DNA of 59,505 nt from Pirellulales bacterium. GTDB taxonomy: Bacteria; Planctomycetota; Planctomycetia; Pirellulales; DATAWG01. The translations under genes were made by a program, and so were the position numbers. Shown one piece after another: positions 35,302-43,847 of the stretch. The stretch lies in contig DASZFO010000100.1 of NCBI GenBank assembly GCA_035939775.1, positions 1 through 59,505 of the forward strand, in the 5' to 3' direction. The notes beneath the pieces are model-generated. The model worked only from the letters and a program-made list of their open reading frames with translations. It ran no database searches and had not been told where the DNA came from. How positions within the stretch are numbered: the first letter of the stretch is position 1; every line of letters starts with the position of its first letter.

Positions 35302-37104
35302 CTATTTGAGATCTCCGAAGATCACGTCTTCGGGAACGTCGTGTTCATCGAGGATTTGTAGCGTGGTGGCGGGACCGAGATCGGGATCGGACCAGGAACG
35401 CAATGCCCATACGACCTTCTTATCGGGAGTCAGTACGAGCGCCTGTATGGGCGCGGCGGTTTTATCAACCGGACCGTTCCATTGGTTAACCCAGTTGTTG
35501 ATGAGCGTGTTTCCGTTTGACAGCCGCCACGCGAGCTGCAGGCTCAGCGGCTTGTATTCCGCCAGGTCCGCGCGCGAGACTTTCCACACCGTCTCGTTCT
35601 TCCTGCTCACTTCGCGAACGCCGGAGCGATCGACGAGCAAGACGTTTCCGTTTTTCAGAGGCGTCACTCCCCAAACACCTTCGGCTGGAATGGACCACAA
35701 TTCCTTCCCCGTCGCGTCATATTCGGAGACCTTGCCGAGGTCCATGTGCCCAACCATGAGCGTGCCCGCAGCCGTGAGCCGGGCGTGACGGAACTGGCCA
35801 TGGACGCTCTTTGCATTCTTCACGGGAATCGGGAATTCCTTTACGGTCTCCTTCGTGTTGATGTTGACCACTTTGACCAGGGCCGGGTTGCCATTTTGAA
35901 GAAAGACGACGTGATCCCTGCCAATGGGCTGGGCCGTGTGGATCTCGCACCCCTGCGGAGCATCGTAGTTCCAAAGCACTTTCTTCTCCGGAGAGATCTT
36001 CTTCACCGCGAATTGGTGAGCGAGAACCACATCGCCGTTTGAAAGCAGAACGGCGTCGCTGATTTCGCCCTTGCCATCGGGATCGTCGTAGGTCCAGACG
36101 ATCTGACCCTTCTTCACGATGAACATCTTGCGTTGTTTCGATTCGCCCGCGTAAAAGAAGTCGTGCTCGGCCAATCCCTTTCCGGGCAAGACGAGCGCGG
36201 CGGCTGACACGTCCACGCGGGGCACGGCCTTTTCCGGCGCGGTAGCGATGGTGCGATGGTCGTCGGCCTGCGCGAGTCCGCCGCAACCTGGCAATGGATG
36301 CCCGTCTGTTCCAAGCTTATCGCAAGCCCAGAGCAGTCCGAAGGCAAGCAGCCGTTGGTAATCCGGGTCGGCCCCGGTTTTCATATCGTGGCCGAGTGTG
36401 GTGCCGAAGACGCGCGCCTTGCCGTAGTGGTTGACCCAGGCGACGATGTGCGTCTTGCCGCTGGACGGGCTCTTGGCGGTCAGCAGCGGCTCGGCGGTGG
36501 CCATCAACTTCACCGTGTTGTACAGCTCGTCGCCAGCCGTCTTCCAGTCATCGGGGAAATTCTTGAGGATCGGCTGATCCCTTTCGCCGGCCGCCTTTTC
36601 GGTGGAGAACGACCTGTATGGATCGTGGACCCGAGTGTCCATGCCAACCAGCGCGTGCCACTTGGCGTCAGCGATCGCCTCGCGCTGCTTCAGGTCCGGC
36701 GCTTTTGGGTCGCGGGGAGGCCGGTAGGTGTGTGCCGAACAGTGAATGAACACGGCCGGCTTGCCCGCCTCGGCCGCCTCGAGCGCACCGTCGTAGTCGC
36801 CGTCCTTCCACTTCTCGCCGAAGCAGATGTCGTAGATTACCGCGTCGTAGCCATTAGCGAATTTTGGGTTTTTGAAGATATCGGCCATTTCCTCGGCCGT
36901 GGCGACCGGTTTGACGTCGATTTTGACGTTGGCCAGTTCCTCGATTTTTTTCGCCAACACCCGCGGCATCTGCTTGTAGTCGTGGTAGCCGCCGCCGACG
37001 AACATGACGACCTTCAGCGGCTCATTCTGCGCCGCGCGAGCTGGCCATGCGGCCGAATTGGAAAACAGCAGGAGAGCCGCGAGAGTCAGAAGGAACTTAC
37101 TCAT
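35302..37104 (-). CDS. Secreted ThuA-domain protein fused to a beta-propeller (600 aa)
   Basis: The start ATG at 37104 is followed by a signal peptide (LLTLAALLLFSNSAAWPARA, cleavage near residue 25). Residues about 30-265 form a ThuA-like class I glutamine-amidotransferase fold (VVMFVGGGYHDYKQMP, AVFIHCSAHTY, ARVFGTTLGHD). ThuA proteins are linked to sugar utilisation, and in planctomycetes they accompany membrane-bound sugar oxidation genes. Residues about 300-600 are PQQ/WD-like propeller blades with repeated WTYDDPDGKGE and LLSNGDV units. The two parts are probably periplasmic. It is transcribed away from tRNA-Arg. The catalytic activity of ThuA proteins is still debated. Confidence 0.88.
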   Translation of the reverse strand: MSKFLLTLAALLLFSNSAAWPARAAQNEPLKVVMFVGGGYHDYKQMPRVLAKKIEELANVKIDVKPVATAEEMADIFKNPKFANGYDAVIYDICFGEKWKDGDYDGALEAAEAGKPAVFIHCSAHTYRPPRDPKAPDLKQREAIADAKWHALVGMDTRVHDPYRSFSTEKAAGERDQPILKNFPDDWKTAGDELYNTVKLMATAEPLLTAKSPSSGKTHIVAWVNHYGKARVFGTTLGHDMKTGADPDYQRLLAFGLLWACDKLGTDGHPLPGCGGLAQADDHRTIATAPEKAVPRVDVSAAALVLPGKGLAEHDFFYAGESKQRKMFIVKKGQIVWTYDDPDGKGEISDAVLLSNGDVVLAHQFAVKKISPEKKVLWNYDAPQGCEIHTAQPIGRDHVVFLQNGNPALVKVVNINTKETVKEFPIPVKNAKSVHGQFRHARLTAAGTLMVGHMDLGKVSEYDATGKELWSIPAEGVWGVTPLKNGNVLLVDRSGVREVSRKNETVWKVSRADLAEYKPLSLQLAWRLSNGNTLINNWVNQWNGPVDKTAAPIQALVLTPDKKVVWALRSWSDPDLGPATTLQILDEHDVPEDVIFGDLK

Positions 37105-37311
37105 CAGAATCTCCGCAAACGTAGTGTCACTTCTCGAAGTGATCCGTCAATACTCTTTCCAATCCGAGGAAATAGGGCGGCCAGTGGCTCTTCCGGGCGC
37201 CAACAAGCTGATTGCATTGTAGCTCAGCCGCCGATCAAGCGGCCAGCATCCCGCCCCCTGGGATTTCCGGCCCCGCGTATCTCTTTCTCCGGCTGCACGC
37301 GGACGGGGATA

Positions 37312-37392
37312 ATGCGGCTGCAAAACGAGACGCCCAAAACTGACCCGCCGAAGCGCAATCGCCGCTGGTTTCAGTTCAGCCTGACCGACTGA
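37312..37392 (+). pseudogene. Truncated N-terminus of the LRR membrane protein family
   Basis: Twenty-six codons from ATG 37312 encode ETPKTDPPKRNRRWFQFSL and then stop. The PPKR-x-RRWFQFSL part matches the start of the LRR proteins at 37844 and 47404, where a transmembrane helix follows. Here the frame ends before the helix. It is a relic, roughly 530 bp upstream of an intact paralog. Confidence 0.7.
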
Positions 37393-37504
37393 CGACAATG
37401 CCCGACGACGACGTAGATTGAGCCCCGACAACTCCGGGCCGGAGAATCGATGGCCTCATGGTAGGTTTATGGTAGGTCGGCGACCAAGCGTCGTAGCAAG
37501 TCAA

Positions 37505-37578
37505 TACGCCCGGCAGGAATCGAACCTGCAACCTGCGGATTAGAAGTCCGCTGCTCTATCCAATTGAGCTACGGGCGC
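37505..37578 (-). tRNA. tRNA-Arg (anticodon TCT)
   Basis: The minus strand folds into a full cloverleaf: acceptor GCGCCCG with CGGGCGT, D stem GCTC/GAGC, anticodon stem GCGGA/TCCGC with loop CTTCTAA (anticodon TCT, reading AGA), T arm GCAGG-TTCGATT-CCTGC and discriminator A. The closing acceptor pair is a G-U wobble. CCA is not encoded. Confidence 0.96.
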
Positions 37579-37843
37579 ACGTGCGTCGGTAGTCTGAATT
37601 GTGGCCGGAAAGCCCGGCGGAATAAAGGGCAGGGCGATGCCGCTAAGACGAGAACTTGTATTTGTCGCGTAACCCGACCGCGCTATACAGGCCGCAGCCG
37701 GCGAGCCGCTGGCGCGAACGAAAACGGCCGCGCCGATGAAGCCGATCGACCGTCCAGACGACCTTCGAGACGGTCTGGCGGCCAGCGTCAGGGCGGCCCC
37801 AATTCTGTTGCTTCGAGCAGCCGCAGTGCGCGATAATACCGCC

Positions 37844-38632
37844 ATGGAATCCGAGCCACCCAAAATCATTCCGCCGAAACGCAAGCGCCGCTGGTTTCAG
37901 TTCAGCCTAGGCTCGCTGCTGATTTTCGTGATCGCTACCGCCGTATTTTGCGGATGGCTGGGAAAACGAATTGAGCAAAAACGCAAAGAGCGCGAGGCAG
38001 CGGAGACGCTTGTCAAGTTTGGCGGCAGCGCGATGTACGACTACGAGAAGGGGACGAATAGCACTCCCCCTGGACCAGATTGGCTCCGAAAGCTGTTCGG
38101 CGAGAATCTATTCAGCGAAGTCAGTGCGGTCTATTTCATACGAGTGAGCGTGTCCGATCGTGGACTGACAAATCTCGAAGCGCTGACCCGGCTCCAAAAT
38201 CTGTCACTTTATGGGTGCAATTTCACCGACGATGGGCTTGCGCACATCAAAGGCTTAACCCAGCTCAAGCATCTGTCGCTTGCTGAAACCAACGTCACCG
38301 ACGCAGGGCTAGAACATCTCGAGCGATTGGCTGAGTTGCAAAAGCTGCTCTTGGCCGATAGCAACATCAGTGACGCCGGTATAGAGCACCTCAAAGGGTT
38401 GACGCAGCTTCAAGAGTTAGACCTCACGGGAACCGACGTTACCGATGCGGGATTGGAAAATCTCAAACGATTGACCAACCTTCAATCACTGGGCCTTGAC
38501 GGAGCGAATGTCACGGACGCCGGAATAGCCGGCCTTCAGAAGGCGCTACCGAATTGCCAGATCAGCTACATCCATGCAAATGCGCCGCCTCGGCCGATCC
38601 GCGGCAAAATGGCATCTGGCCGCGGGAAATGA
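37844..38632 (+). CDS. Membrane-anchored leucine-rich-repeat protein, paralog 1
   Basis: I chose the ATG at 37844 (MESEPPKIIPPKRKRRWFQF, 262 aa) since it aligns with the start of the paralog at 47404. A basic motif is followed by one transmembrane helix (LGSLLIFVIATAVFCGWLG, about residues 22-40), a short coiled segment (EQKRKEREAAETLVK), and six or seven leucine-rich repeats of 24 residues (LxxLxLxxTxVTDAGLEHL). The type resembles bacterial cysteine-containing or RNase-inhibitor-like LRRs. The repeats probably face the periplasm and bind other proteins. Function is unknown. A truncated third copy is at 37312. Confidence 0.85.
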   Translation: MESEPPKIIPPKRKRRWFQFSLGSLLIFVIATAVFCGWLGKRIEQKRKEREAAETLVKFGGSAMYDYEKGTNSTPPGPDWLRKLFGENLFSEVSAVYFIRVSVSDRGLTNLEALTRLQNLSLYGCNFTDDGLAHIKGLTQLKHLSLAETNVTDAGLEHLERLAELQKLLLADSNISDAGIEHLKGLTQLQELDLTGTDVTDAGLENLKRLTNLQSLGLDGANVTDAGIAGLQKALPNCQISYIHANAPPRPIRGKMASGRGK

Positions 38633-38696
38633 GCGGCGTCGGATTCCCCGGGCGCAAGCCGGGAACGCCTCAGAATCGCCATGGCCGCTCGTCAGA

Positions 38697-39626
38697 TCAC
38701 GGTGTCGGCTCTTTGTCCAGGTACGGCTGCTTGGCAGGCTTGAGATGCGCGTCGTCGAGTTTGTCGACGGCCCACAGCAGGCCGCGGGTGACCAGGTCGA
38801 GGTAGCGTGGATCGGACACGGTTTCGTTGTTGTGGCCGATCGTAGTCGCGAAGACGCGGGTTTTCTCGTTGTAGATATTGGTCCAGGCGACGATGTTGTC
38901 GGCGACTTTTTCCTTGCCGCCGGCGGGTTGGTCGGCTTCCGGAGTTTTTTCATCGGGATTGGCGGCGGCCTTCTTCTTGGGTGGGGATTGCTTGACTATT
39001 TGCGTTCCGCGGGCCAGTGCGTGCGCCGTGTCGAGCAGCTTGCCGACCGCGTTGTTGTATAACTCCTCGTGAATCGTCGTCCAATCCTCGAGCCCGCCGA
39101 CGATCGGGCTCTTCGGGTCGATGAAATGGATTGAGATCGGAAACTGCGCGCCGTGGCCGGTGGTTTGCAGGCCCGTGAACTCGAACCAGGGAGTGACGGC
39201 CTTCGGCCAGCCTTCGGTCCGAAAGGCGTGCATTCCGGTGTGCAGCACGACGGCGGGCAGGCCGTCGCGGTGCGGCTTGAGGGCTCGACGAACGACGCCG
39301 AGATCGGTCACTCCGCCGCTGCATTCGTCGTGCACCACCACGTCGAAACCATCGGCCCAATTCGGATTGTCGTAGACCGGGTTTGGATGCGTTCGATCGC
39401 CGGCCGGATCGTAGGCGATTTTCCACCGGACGTTTGCGCGGGCCGAGATGCCGTTGACGAGGATGTCTTTCTGGTGAGCGAAGTCGTGGAACGCGCCGCC
39501 GATCACCAACAGCGCCCTGATGGGCCGGTCGCCAGCGGGCTCGGCGGCATGCGAGCTCACCGGCGCGCCGATCGCCGCGCAGACCGCCGCCAGTGCCAGA
39601 CAGAATCGGATGGAAAATCGAGTCAT
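38697..39626 (-). CDS. Secreted ThuA-domain protein (309 aa)
   Basis: I chose the ATG at 39626 (MTRFSIRFCLALAAVCAAIG), which begins a clear signal peptide with cleavage after HAA; the frame is open to 39692. The mature protein is one ThuA-like domain (IRALLVIGGAFHDFAHQ, VVVHDECSGG, AVVLHTGMHAF, RVFATTIGHNNETV). An insertion rich in Lys, Pro and Ala (KQSPPKKKAAANPDEKT) interrupts it near residue 235. It lies downstream of the Tat-type oxidoreductase on the same strand, and a palindromic repeat separates them. The ThuA plus Gfo/Idh/MocA pairing suggests periplasmic sugar oxidation. Confidence 0.9.
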   Translation of the reverse strand: MTRFSIRFCLALAAVCAAIGAPVSSHAAEPAGDRPIRALLVIGGAFHDFAHQKDILVNGISARANVRWKIAYDPAGDRTHPNPVYDNPNWADGFDVVVHDECSGGVTDLGVVRRALKPHRDGLPAVVLHTGMHAFRTEGWPKAVTPWFEFTGLQTTGHGAQFPISIHFIDPKSPIVGGLEDWTTIHEELYNNAVGKLLDTAHALARGTQIVKQSPPKKKAAANPDEKTPEADQPAGGKEKVADNIVAWTNIYNEKTRVFATTIGHNNETVSDPRYLDLVTRGLLWAVDKLDDAHLKPAKQPYLDKEPTP

Positions 39627-39704
39627 TGAAAATCCCCCAGTTACATTTTTAAGCGCCCATCGAAGAACCGTTGGCGGAGGAGGCGGCCCCATCCTGTTCC
39701 GCGG

Positions 39705-39746
39705 ACACCCTCACCCCGGCCCTCTCCCGTCGAGGGAGAGGGAGAT
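39705..39746. repeat. CCCTCACCCC...GGGAGAGGGAGA palindromic repeat
   Basis: CCTCACCCCGGCCCTCTCCC, a 5-nt loop and GGGAGAGGGAGA form a strong hairpin. It lies between the oxidoreductase and the ThuA gene. Copies occur at 678-718, 57803-57843 and 58003-58044. Confidence 0.9.
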
Positions 39747-39789
39747 GCAAGAACCGTCCGCGACGGATGTCCCCGACTCTCCGGTCTCA

Positions 39790-41145
39790 TTACACAACTC
39801 GCGTCTTGCCGGGGATCGCTAAGGCGTAAAAGCCGTCGGCGTCGGGAAGCGTCGGGGGCGTGGCTTGGAACGAATACTCCTTGGGCATGACGCTGATCTT
39901 CGAACTGATCGCGGAATCCCAGGTCAATTCCTGGCCGGAGTAGGTACACATCCGGCCGAGGATGCCCATCATCGTGCTGTTGGCACCGTATTCGGCCTCG
40001 TTGTACGGCTCGCTGCGGCGGATGGCGGCGAATAAGTCGTCGTGCTCGACCTGATAGGCATTCTTGACCTTGGCACCGTGCTTCCACGTGGGCTTCCCCT
40101 TGACGTCGATCGTGCCCGAAACAATCGCCGTGCCGTTCGTCCCGTGTGCGTGTTCGGAGACGTTGGTCCAGCAGTCGTTGATCCGGCGGCATTGGCTGTA
40201 GACTCGGGAGCCATCGGCGTATTCGAATTCAACGGCGTGATGATCGTAGATTTCGCCGTGGTCCTTGTTTCTGACGCCTTGATGGCCCCCCATGCCGTTG
40301 GCCCGAATCGGCAATGCTCGTTTGACCCAGTGGGCCACGTCGATATTGTGGACGTGCTGCTCGACGATGTGATCGCCGCAAGTCCAGACGAAGTCGTACC
40401 AATTGCGCATCTGGTACTCCATTTCCGTCAACTCCGGACTTTGCCGGCGAAGGGAATCGCGGGGCATGACCCGGAACAGCGGGACTGCACCACCGTTCCA
40501 ATAGATGCGCATTGAGAGAATGTCGCCGATCGCGCCGTCGTGCAGCCGCTTGACGGTTTCGATGTAGCCCGCGTCATGGTGCCGTTGCAAGCCGACGCCG
40601 ACCTTCAGGTCCTTGGCCTTGGCGTCGGCGGCTGTGGCCAGCACGCGCCGAACGCCGACCGCGTCGGTCGCGACCGGCTTTTCCATGAACACGTGCTTGC
40701 CCGCCCGGACGGCCGCCTCGAAATGGATCGGCCGGAAGCCGGGGGGAGTGGCCAGCAGCACCACGTCGATTCCGGCGTCGAGCGCCTTTTGATAGGCGTC
40801 GAATCCGACGAATCTCCGCTCCTCGGGCACATCGACCCGCTCGGCGTGGCTCTTGCTCAACTGCCTGAAGCTCTGAGCGAGTCGATCGGCGAAGGCGTCC
40901 GCCATCGCGACTAACTTGATCGGCCCGGCGGTGCTCAGCGCCTGCTGGCAGGCCCCGGTTCCGCGGCCGCCGCAACCGACCAGGGCGATCTTGATCGTCT
41001 CGTCGCCGGCGGCGTGCGCCGAGCGCGCGATGCCCAACGTGCCGGCCAGCGCGCCGCCGGCGGCGAGCATGGACGACGTCGTTAAAAACTCGCGGCGCGT
41101 GGCGCTGCGCGAATCGATGGTGCGATCGGTCAATATGTCGCTCAT
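39790..41145 (-). CDS. Tat-exported Gfo/Idh/MocA-family oxidoreductase
   Basis: The 451-residue protein starts with a twin-arginine signal (TRREFLTTSSMLAAGGALAG, R17-R18) and an AHAA cleavage site. The Rossmann fold begins at about residue 50 (IKIALVGCGGRGTGACQQAL). The conserved EKP motif (HVFMEKPVATDA) supplies the catalytic lysine, and WTCGDHIVEQHVHNIDVAHW is the typical C-terminal active-site region of the planctomycete subfamily. Family members oxidise or dehydrate sugars with NAD(P). Being Tat-exported it would fold with cofactor in the cytoplasm and then cross the membrane. It belongs to a probable sugar cluster with the genes at 38697, 41257 and 42622. Confidence 0.93.
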   Translation of the reverse strand: MSDILTDRTIDSRSATRREFLTTSSMLAAGGALAGTLGIARSAHAAGDETIKIALVGCGGRGTGACQQALSTAGPIKLVAMADAFADRLAQSFRQLSKSHAERVDVPEERRFVGFDAYQKALDAGIDVVLLATPPGFRPIHFEAAVRAGKHVFMEKPVATDAVGVRRVLATAADAKAKDLKVGVGLQRHHDAGYIETVKRLHDGAIGDILSMRIYWNGGAVPLFRVMPRDSLRRQSPELTEMEYQMRNWYDFVWTCGDHIVEQHVHNIDVAHWVKRALPIRANGMGGHQGVRNKDHGEIYDHHAVEFEYADGSRVYSQCRRINDCWTNVSEHAHGTNGTAIVSGTIDVKGKPTWKHGAKVKNAYQVEHDDLFAAIRRSEPYNEAEYGANSTMMGILGRMCTYSGQELTWDSAISSKISVMPKEYSFQATPPTLPDADGFYALAIPGKTRVV

Positions 41146-41256
41146 CGGACTTTTTCCAATCTCAAAATAAATGGGTGGAAGAAGGGAACGCTGTAAATCG
41201 CTGAGTCGTGGAGGGAGGAAACGCCCGGTCCGCGGCGGCAGAACCAGAGCCGAGAA

Positions 41257-42618
41257 TCACTCGGGCAGGGGGCGGCCTTTCGTTTCCGGCAAGAAGCCCA
41301 AGAGCAGGACACCCACTAAGAATAACAAGCTCAGCAAGCTGATTGCAAGCTGCAGATCCAGATTTGGCAGCCCTTTGATCCAGCCCGAAAGCCAGAGCAT
41401 CGGCGCCGCCAGCAGCCGGCCTCCGTTGAAACAAAAACCGGCCCCCGTCGCCCGTAGATGGGCCGGAAACAACTCGGGAAAGTAAATCGCGAATCCAGCG
41501 TGGATGCCCAGCGTGAAAAAGCCGAACAGCGGCAAGATCGCCAGCAATTCGCCGTAGGTCTGCGGCAAATAGCAAGTCGCTGGAACGATCGCCAGCGCGA
41601 GGAGCTGCATCAAGGCAAATGCCTTCCGGCGGCCCAAGCGCTCGGCCAGCGGGCCGAAACTAAGCAAACCCAACCCGCCACCGGCCGTTGCGACCACGCC
41701 ATAAGCGAAGCGGGCCTTATTCTCGGCCTCGCTGATTTCGCTGTGGGAAACGCCGGCCGTTAGCAGCGCTTTTGGATCGATGGCAGGCGCCGTGGCGTGC
41801 GAATGCTCGGCAAGGAGATTGCGAAACAGCAATTCGCGGGCAAGGTCCTGACCGGCTACCGTGACGCCCCAAAATGTCGCCAGGCCCACGGCCGCCAGCC
41901 CCAAGCCGGCCAACGCGTGCCGCGCCCAGCGCGGATTGGCGAGCAACTCGCGAAAGCTGCCGCGGGGCCGCGCCGCCGCTTCCGCGCGCCGCCAGCTCTC
42001 GGGCTCGCGAACGCGGCGGCGAATGAACAGCACCAATAGTGCAGGCGCCAAGCCGATCGCGTAGGCCAACCGCCACTGCGTGCCAACGGCCATCCCCACC
42101 AACATCGCCAACCAGGTGCCGAGCACGCTCGTGGCATGGAAGATGCCCGAGGCGCGGGCCCGAGCCCGCTGCGGAAAGACCTCGGCGACGAGCGACGCCG
42201 CCACGGCCCATTCGCCGCCGACCCCCATCGCGACGAGGAACCGCAACGCTGCGATCTGCCACACGGAGGTGGCGAAATAGGTGAGCCCTGCGAAGAGCGA
42301 ATAACAGAGGATCGTCACCGTCAACAGCGGTTTGCGGCCGAACCGATCGGCCAGACTGCCGAAGAGCAGCCCGCCAACGGCGCCGCCCACCAAGAACACC
42401 GCCAAAACCAAGTCGCCCAGATATTTGGCCGAGCCGCCGCTCGCCCCCGGGCCGATCAAATCGGCAAGCGCATCGCTTCGAGTGATGTTGAAAACCTGTC
42501 CCTCGAACGTGTCGAACACCCAGCCAGCCGAGGCCAGCGCCAGCACCATCCATTGGTAGGTCGAGACGCCGGCGTACCAAGTCCGCGTTTCATCCGGCGC
42601 TGAACCCGGCTCGACCAC
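41257..42618 (-). CDS. MFS transporter, sugar/organic-acid type
   Basis: The 453-residue protein has the twelve hydrophobic segments of the major facilitator superfamily. The loop-2 signature GSLADRFGRKPLL and its half-repeat GPLAERLGRRKAF are present, and the first helix starts at YQWMVLALASAGWVFDTFEG, a pattern of the sialate/acid symporter branch. An extra soluble loop (about residues 245-280) separates helices 6 and 7. It is separated from the upstream Gfo/Idh/MocA gene by only 3 bp, so the two are likely co-transcribed and the substrate is probably a sugar, uronate or polyol. The exact substrate cannot be read from the sequence. Confidence 0.92.
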   Translation of the reverse strand: MVEPGSAPDETRTWYAGVSTYQWMVLALASAGWVFDTFEGQVFNITRSDALADLIGPGASGGSAKYLGDLVLAVFLVGGAVGGLLFGSLADRFGRKPLLTVTILCYSLFAGLTYFATSVWQIAALRFLVAMGVGGEWAVAASLVAEVFPQRARARASGIFHATSVLGTWLAMLVGMAVGTQWRLAYAIGLAPALLVLFIRRRVREPESWRRAEAAARPRGSFRELLANPRWARHALAGLGLAAVGLATFWGVTVAGQDLARELLFRNLLAEHSHATAPAIDPKALLTAGVSHSEISEAENKARFAYGVVATAGGGLGLLSFGPLAERLGRRKAFALMQLLALAIVPATCYLPQTYGELLAILPLFGFFTLGIHAGFAIYFPELFPAHLRATGAGFCFNGGRLLAAPMLWLSGWIKGLPNLDLQLAISLLSLLFLVGVLLLGFLPETKGRPLPE

Positions 42619-42621
42619 GAT

Positions 42622-43656
42622 TCAATTCTCCTCAAACCCGACGGGCCGGCCCAGCGAGATCGATTCCTCGGCTTTCAGGCACATCGCGACCGACCAGCGG
42701 CCGTCTTCGCCCGTGCAGCCGGGGAGCGCGCCCTTTCGGATGGCCTGGGTCACCATTCGCATCTCTTCGACCAGCTCGTAGACCTCGCCCGGCGTGCCGC
42801 CGAGCGGCACTTCGACCACCTCTTCCTGCTTGAGCATCTGCAAGCGGAAAGTCGGTTGAAACGTGCGGTCCAGCGCTCCGCTCCACGTGGCCCACAACGC
42901 GCCGGTCGTTCCAGTCACTTTAACGATCTGGTGGTGCTCCCAACCGGCGAGCGTCTGCGAGATGACGGCATAGGCCCCGCCGGGAAACGCCATCAGCGCG
43001 GAGAAGTTGTCGGTCAGCTCAGGACGATCCGGCTGCCGGCCGATCGCGCGGGCGTAAACGCTGGTCGGATTTCCGGCCGCGGAAAAGCACCATCGCGCGA
43101 GATCGAAGAAATGAATCGGTTCCTCGAGCGTCCAATTGCCGACGCGGCGGATGTCGTAGCGCCAGCCCCCCGATCCGAGCCGATAAGGCTGCCGCCATAA
43201 CTCGATCAGCATGTATTGCGGCTGGCCGACGGCGCCGGCATCGATCAATTCCTTCACCTTGCCCCACAGCGGCGAAAACCGGAATTCGTGACCGACGGCG
43301 ATCCACCGCCCGCGCGCGGCCGCTAAGTCGATCAGCGCGCTGCAATCGGCCACGCTCAAGGCCATGGGCTTTTCGAGCAGTAGATGCCGGCCGGACTCCA
43401 GCACCGCCCGGCCAACCTCATAATGCAGGTCGGATGGCAGCACGACGGACACGACGTCGAACTGCTCTTGGGCCAGCATCTGCCGATAATCGGCGTGCAG
43501 CCGGGCACGCGGATGCGCGGCCGCGGCGGCCTGACGATTGACTTCCGAGCGGGCGCAGATTGCCATTAATTCGGCGTCTTCGACGGCCGCGATCGCCCGA
43601 GCATGATGCGAGCCCCACGCGCCATAGCCGATCAACCCAAATCGGACTGAAGCCAT
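42622..43656 (-). CDS. Gfo/Idh/MocA-family oxidoreductase, cytoplasmic
   Basis: This 344-residue enzyme has no signal peptide. The N-terminal Rossmann motif is VRFGLIGYGAWGSHHARAIA, and the EKP motif appears as HLLLEKPMALSVADC. The segment EEPIHFFDLARWCF is the family's active-site helix with its histidine. It would oxidise a sugar or inositol-type substrate with NAD(P) in the cytoplasm. It is the first gene of a leftward unit with the MFS transporter. The start ATG at 43656 faces the divergent ROK regulator gene across about 190 bp, so this promoter region may be controlled by that regulator. Confidence 0.93.
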   Translation of the reverse strand: MASVRFGLIGYGAWGSHHARAIAAVEDAELMAICARSEVNRQAAAAAHPRARLHADYRQMLAQEQFDVVSVVLPSDLHYEVGRAVLESGRHLLLEKPMALSVADCSALIDLAAARGRWIAVGHEFRFSPLWGKVKELIDAGAVGQPQYMLIELWRQPYRLGSGGWRYDIRRVGNWTLEEPIHFFDLARWCFSAAGNPTSVYARAIGRQPDRPELTDNFSALMAFPGGAYAVISQTLAGWEHHQIVKVTGTTGALWATWSGALDRTFQPTFRLQMLKQEEVVEVPLGGTPGEVYELVEEMRMVTQAIRKGALPGCTGEDGRWSVAMCLKAEESISLGRPVGFEEN

Positions 43657-43752
43657 TTGGCTCCCCTGTTAGACCACAATACGGGCCAGCTTACCGGCCG
43701 CGAACTTGACTTGCAAGGAAAAAACCGGTCCTGCATCGGGCCATCGCTTGAT

Positions 43753-43776
43753 ATTTATTTTGAAATCGCAATAAAT
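43753..43776. promoter_or_regulatory. Candidate ROK operator, AT-rich inverted repeat
   Basis: ATTTATT and AATAAAT form a perfect 7-bp inverted repeat with a 10-nt spacer (TTGAAATCGC). It lies in the divergent region between the Gfo/Idh/MocA gene and the ROK regulator and stands out from GC-rich surroundings. It resembles the A/T-rich operators bound by NagC/Mlc-type ROK repressors (inference). Confidence 0.55.
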
Positions 43777-43847
43777 CGGTCGCCGGGCGATCGCGAAAGT
43801 GTTGGCTTGCCGACCTTGGTCGTGTATCATGGCGGTTTCCGAACATC

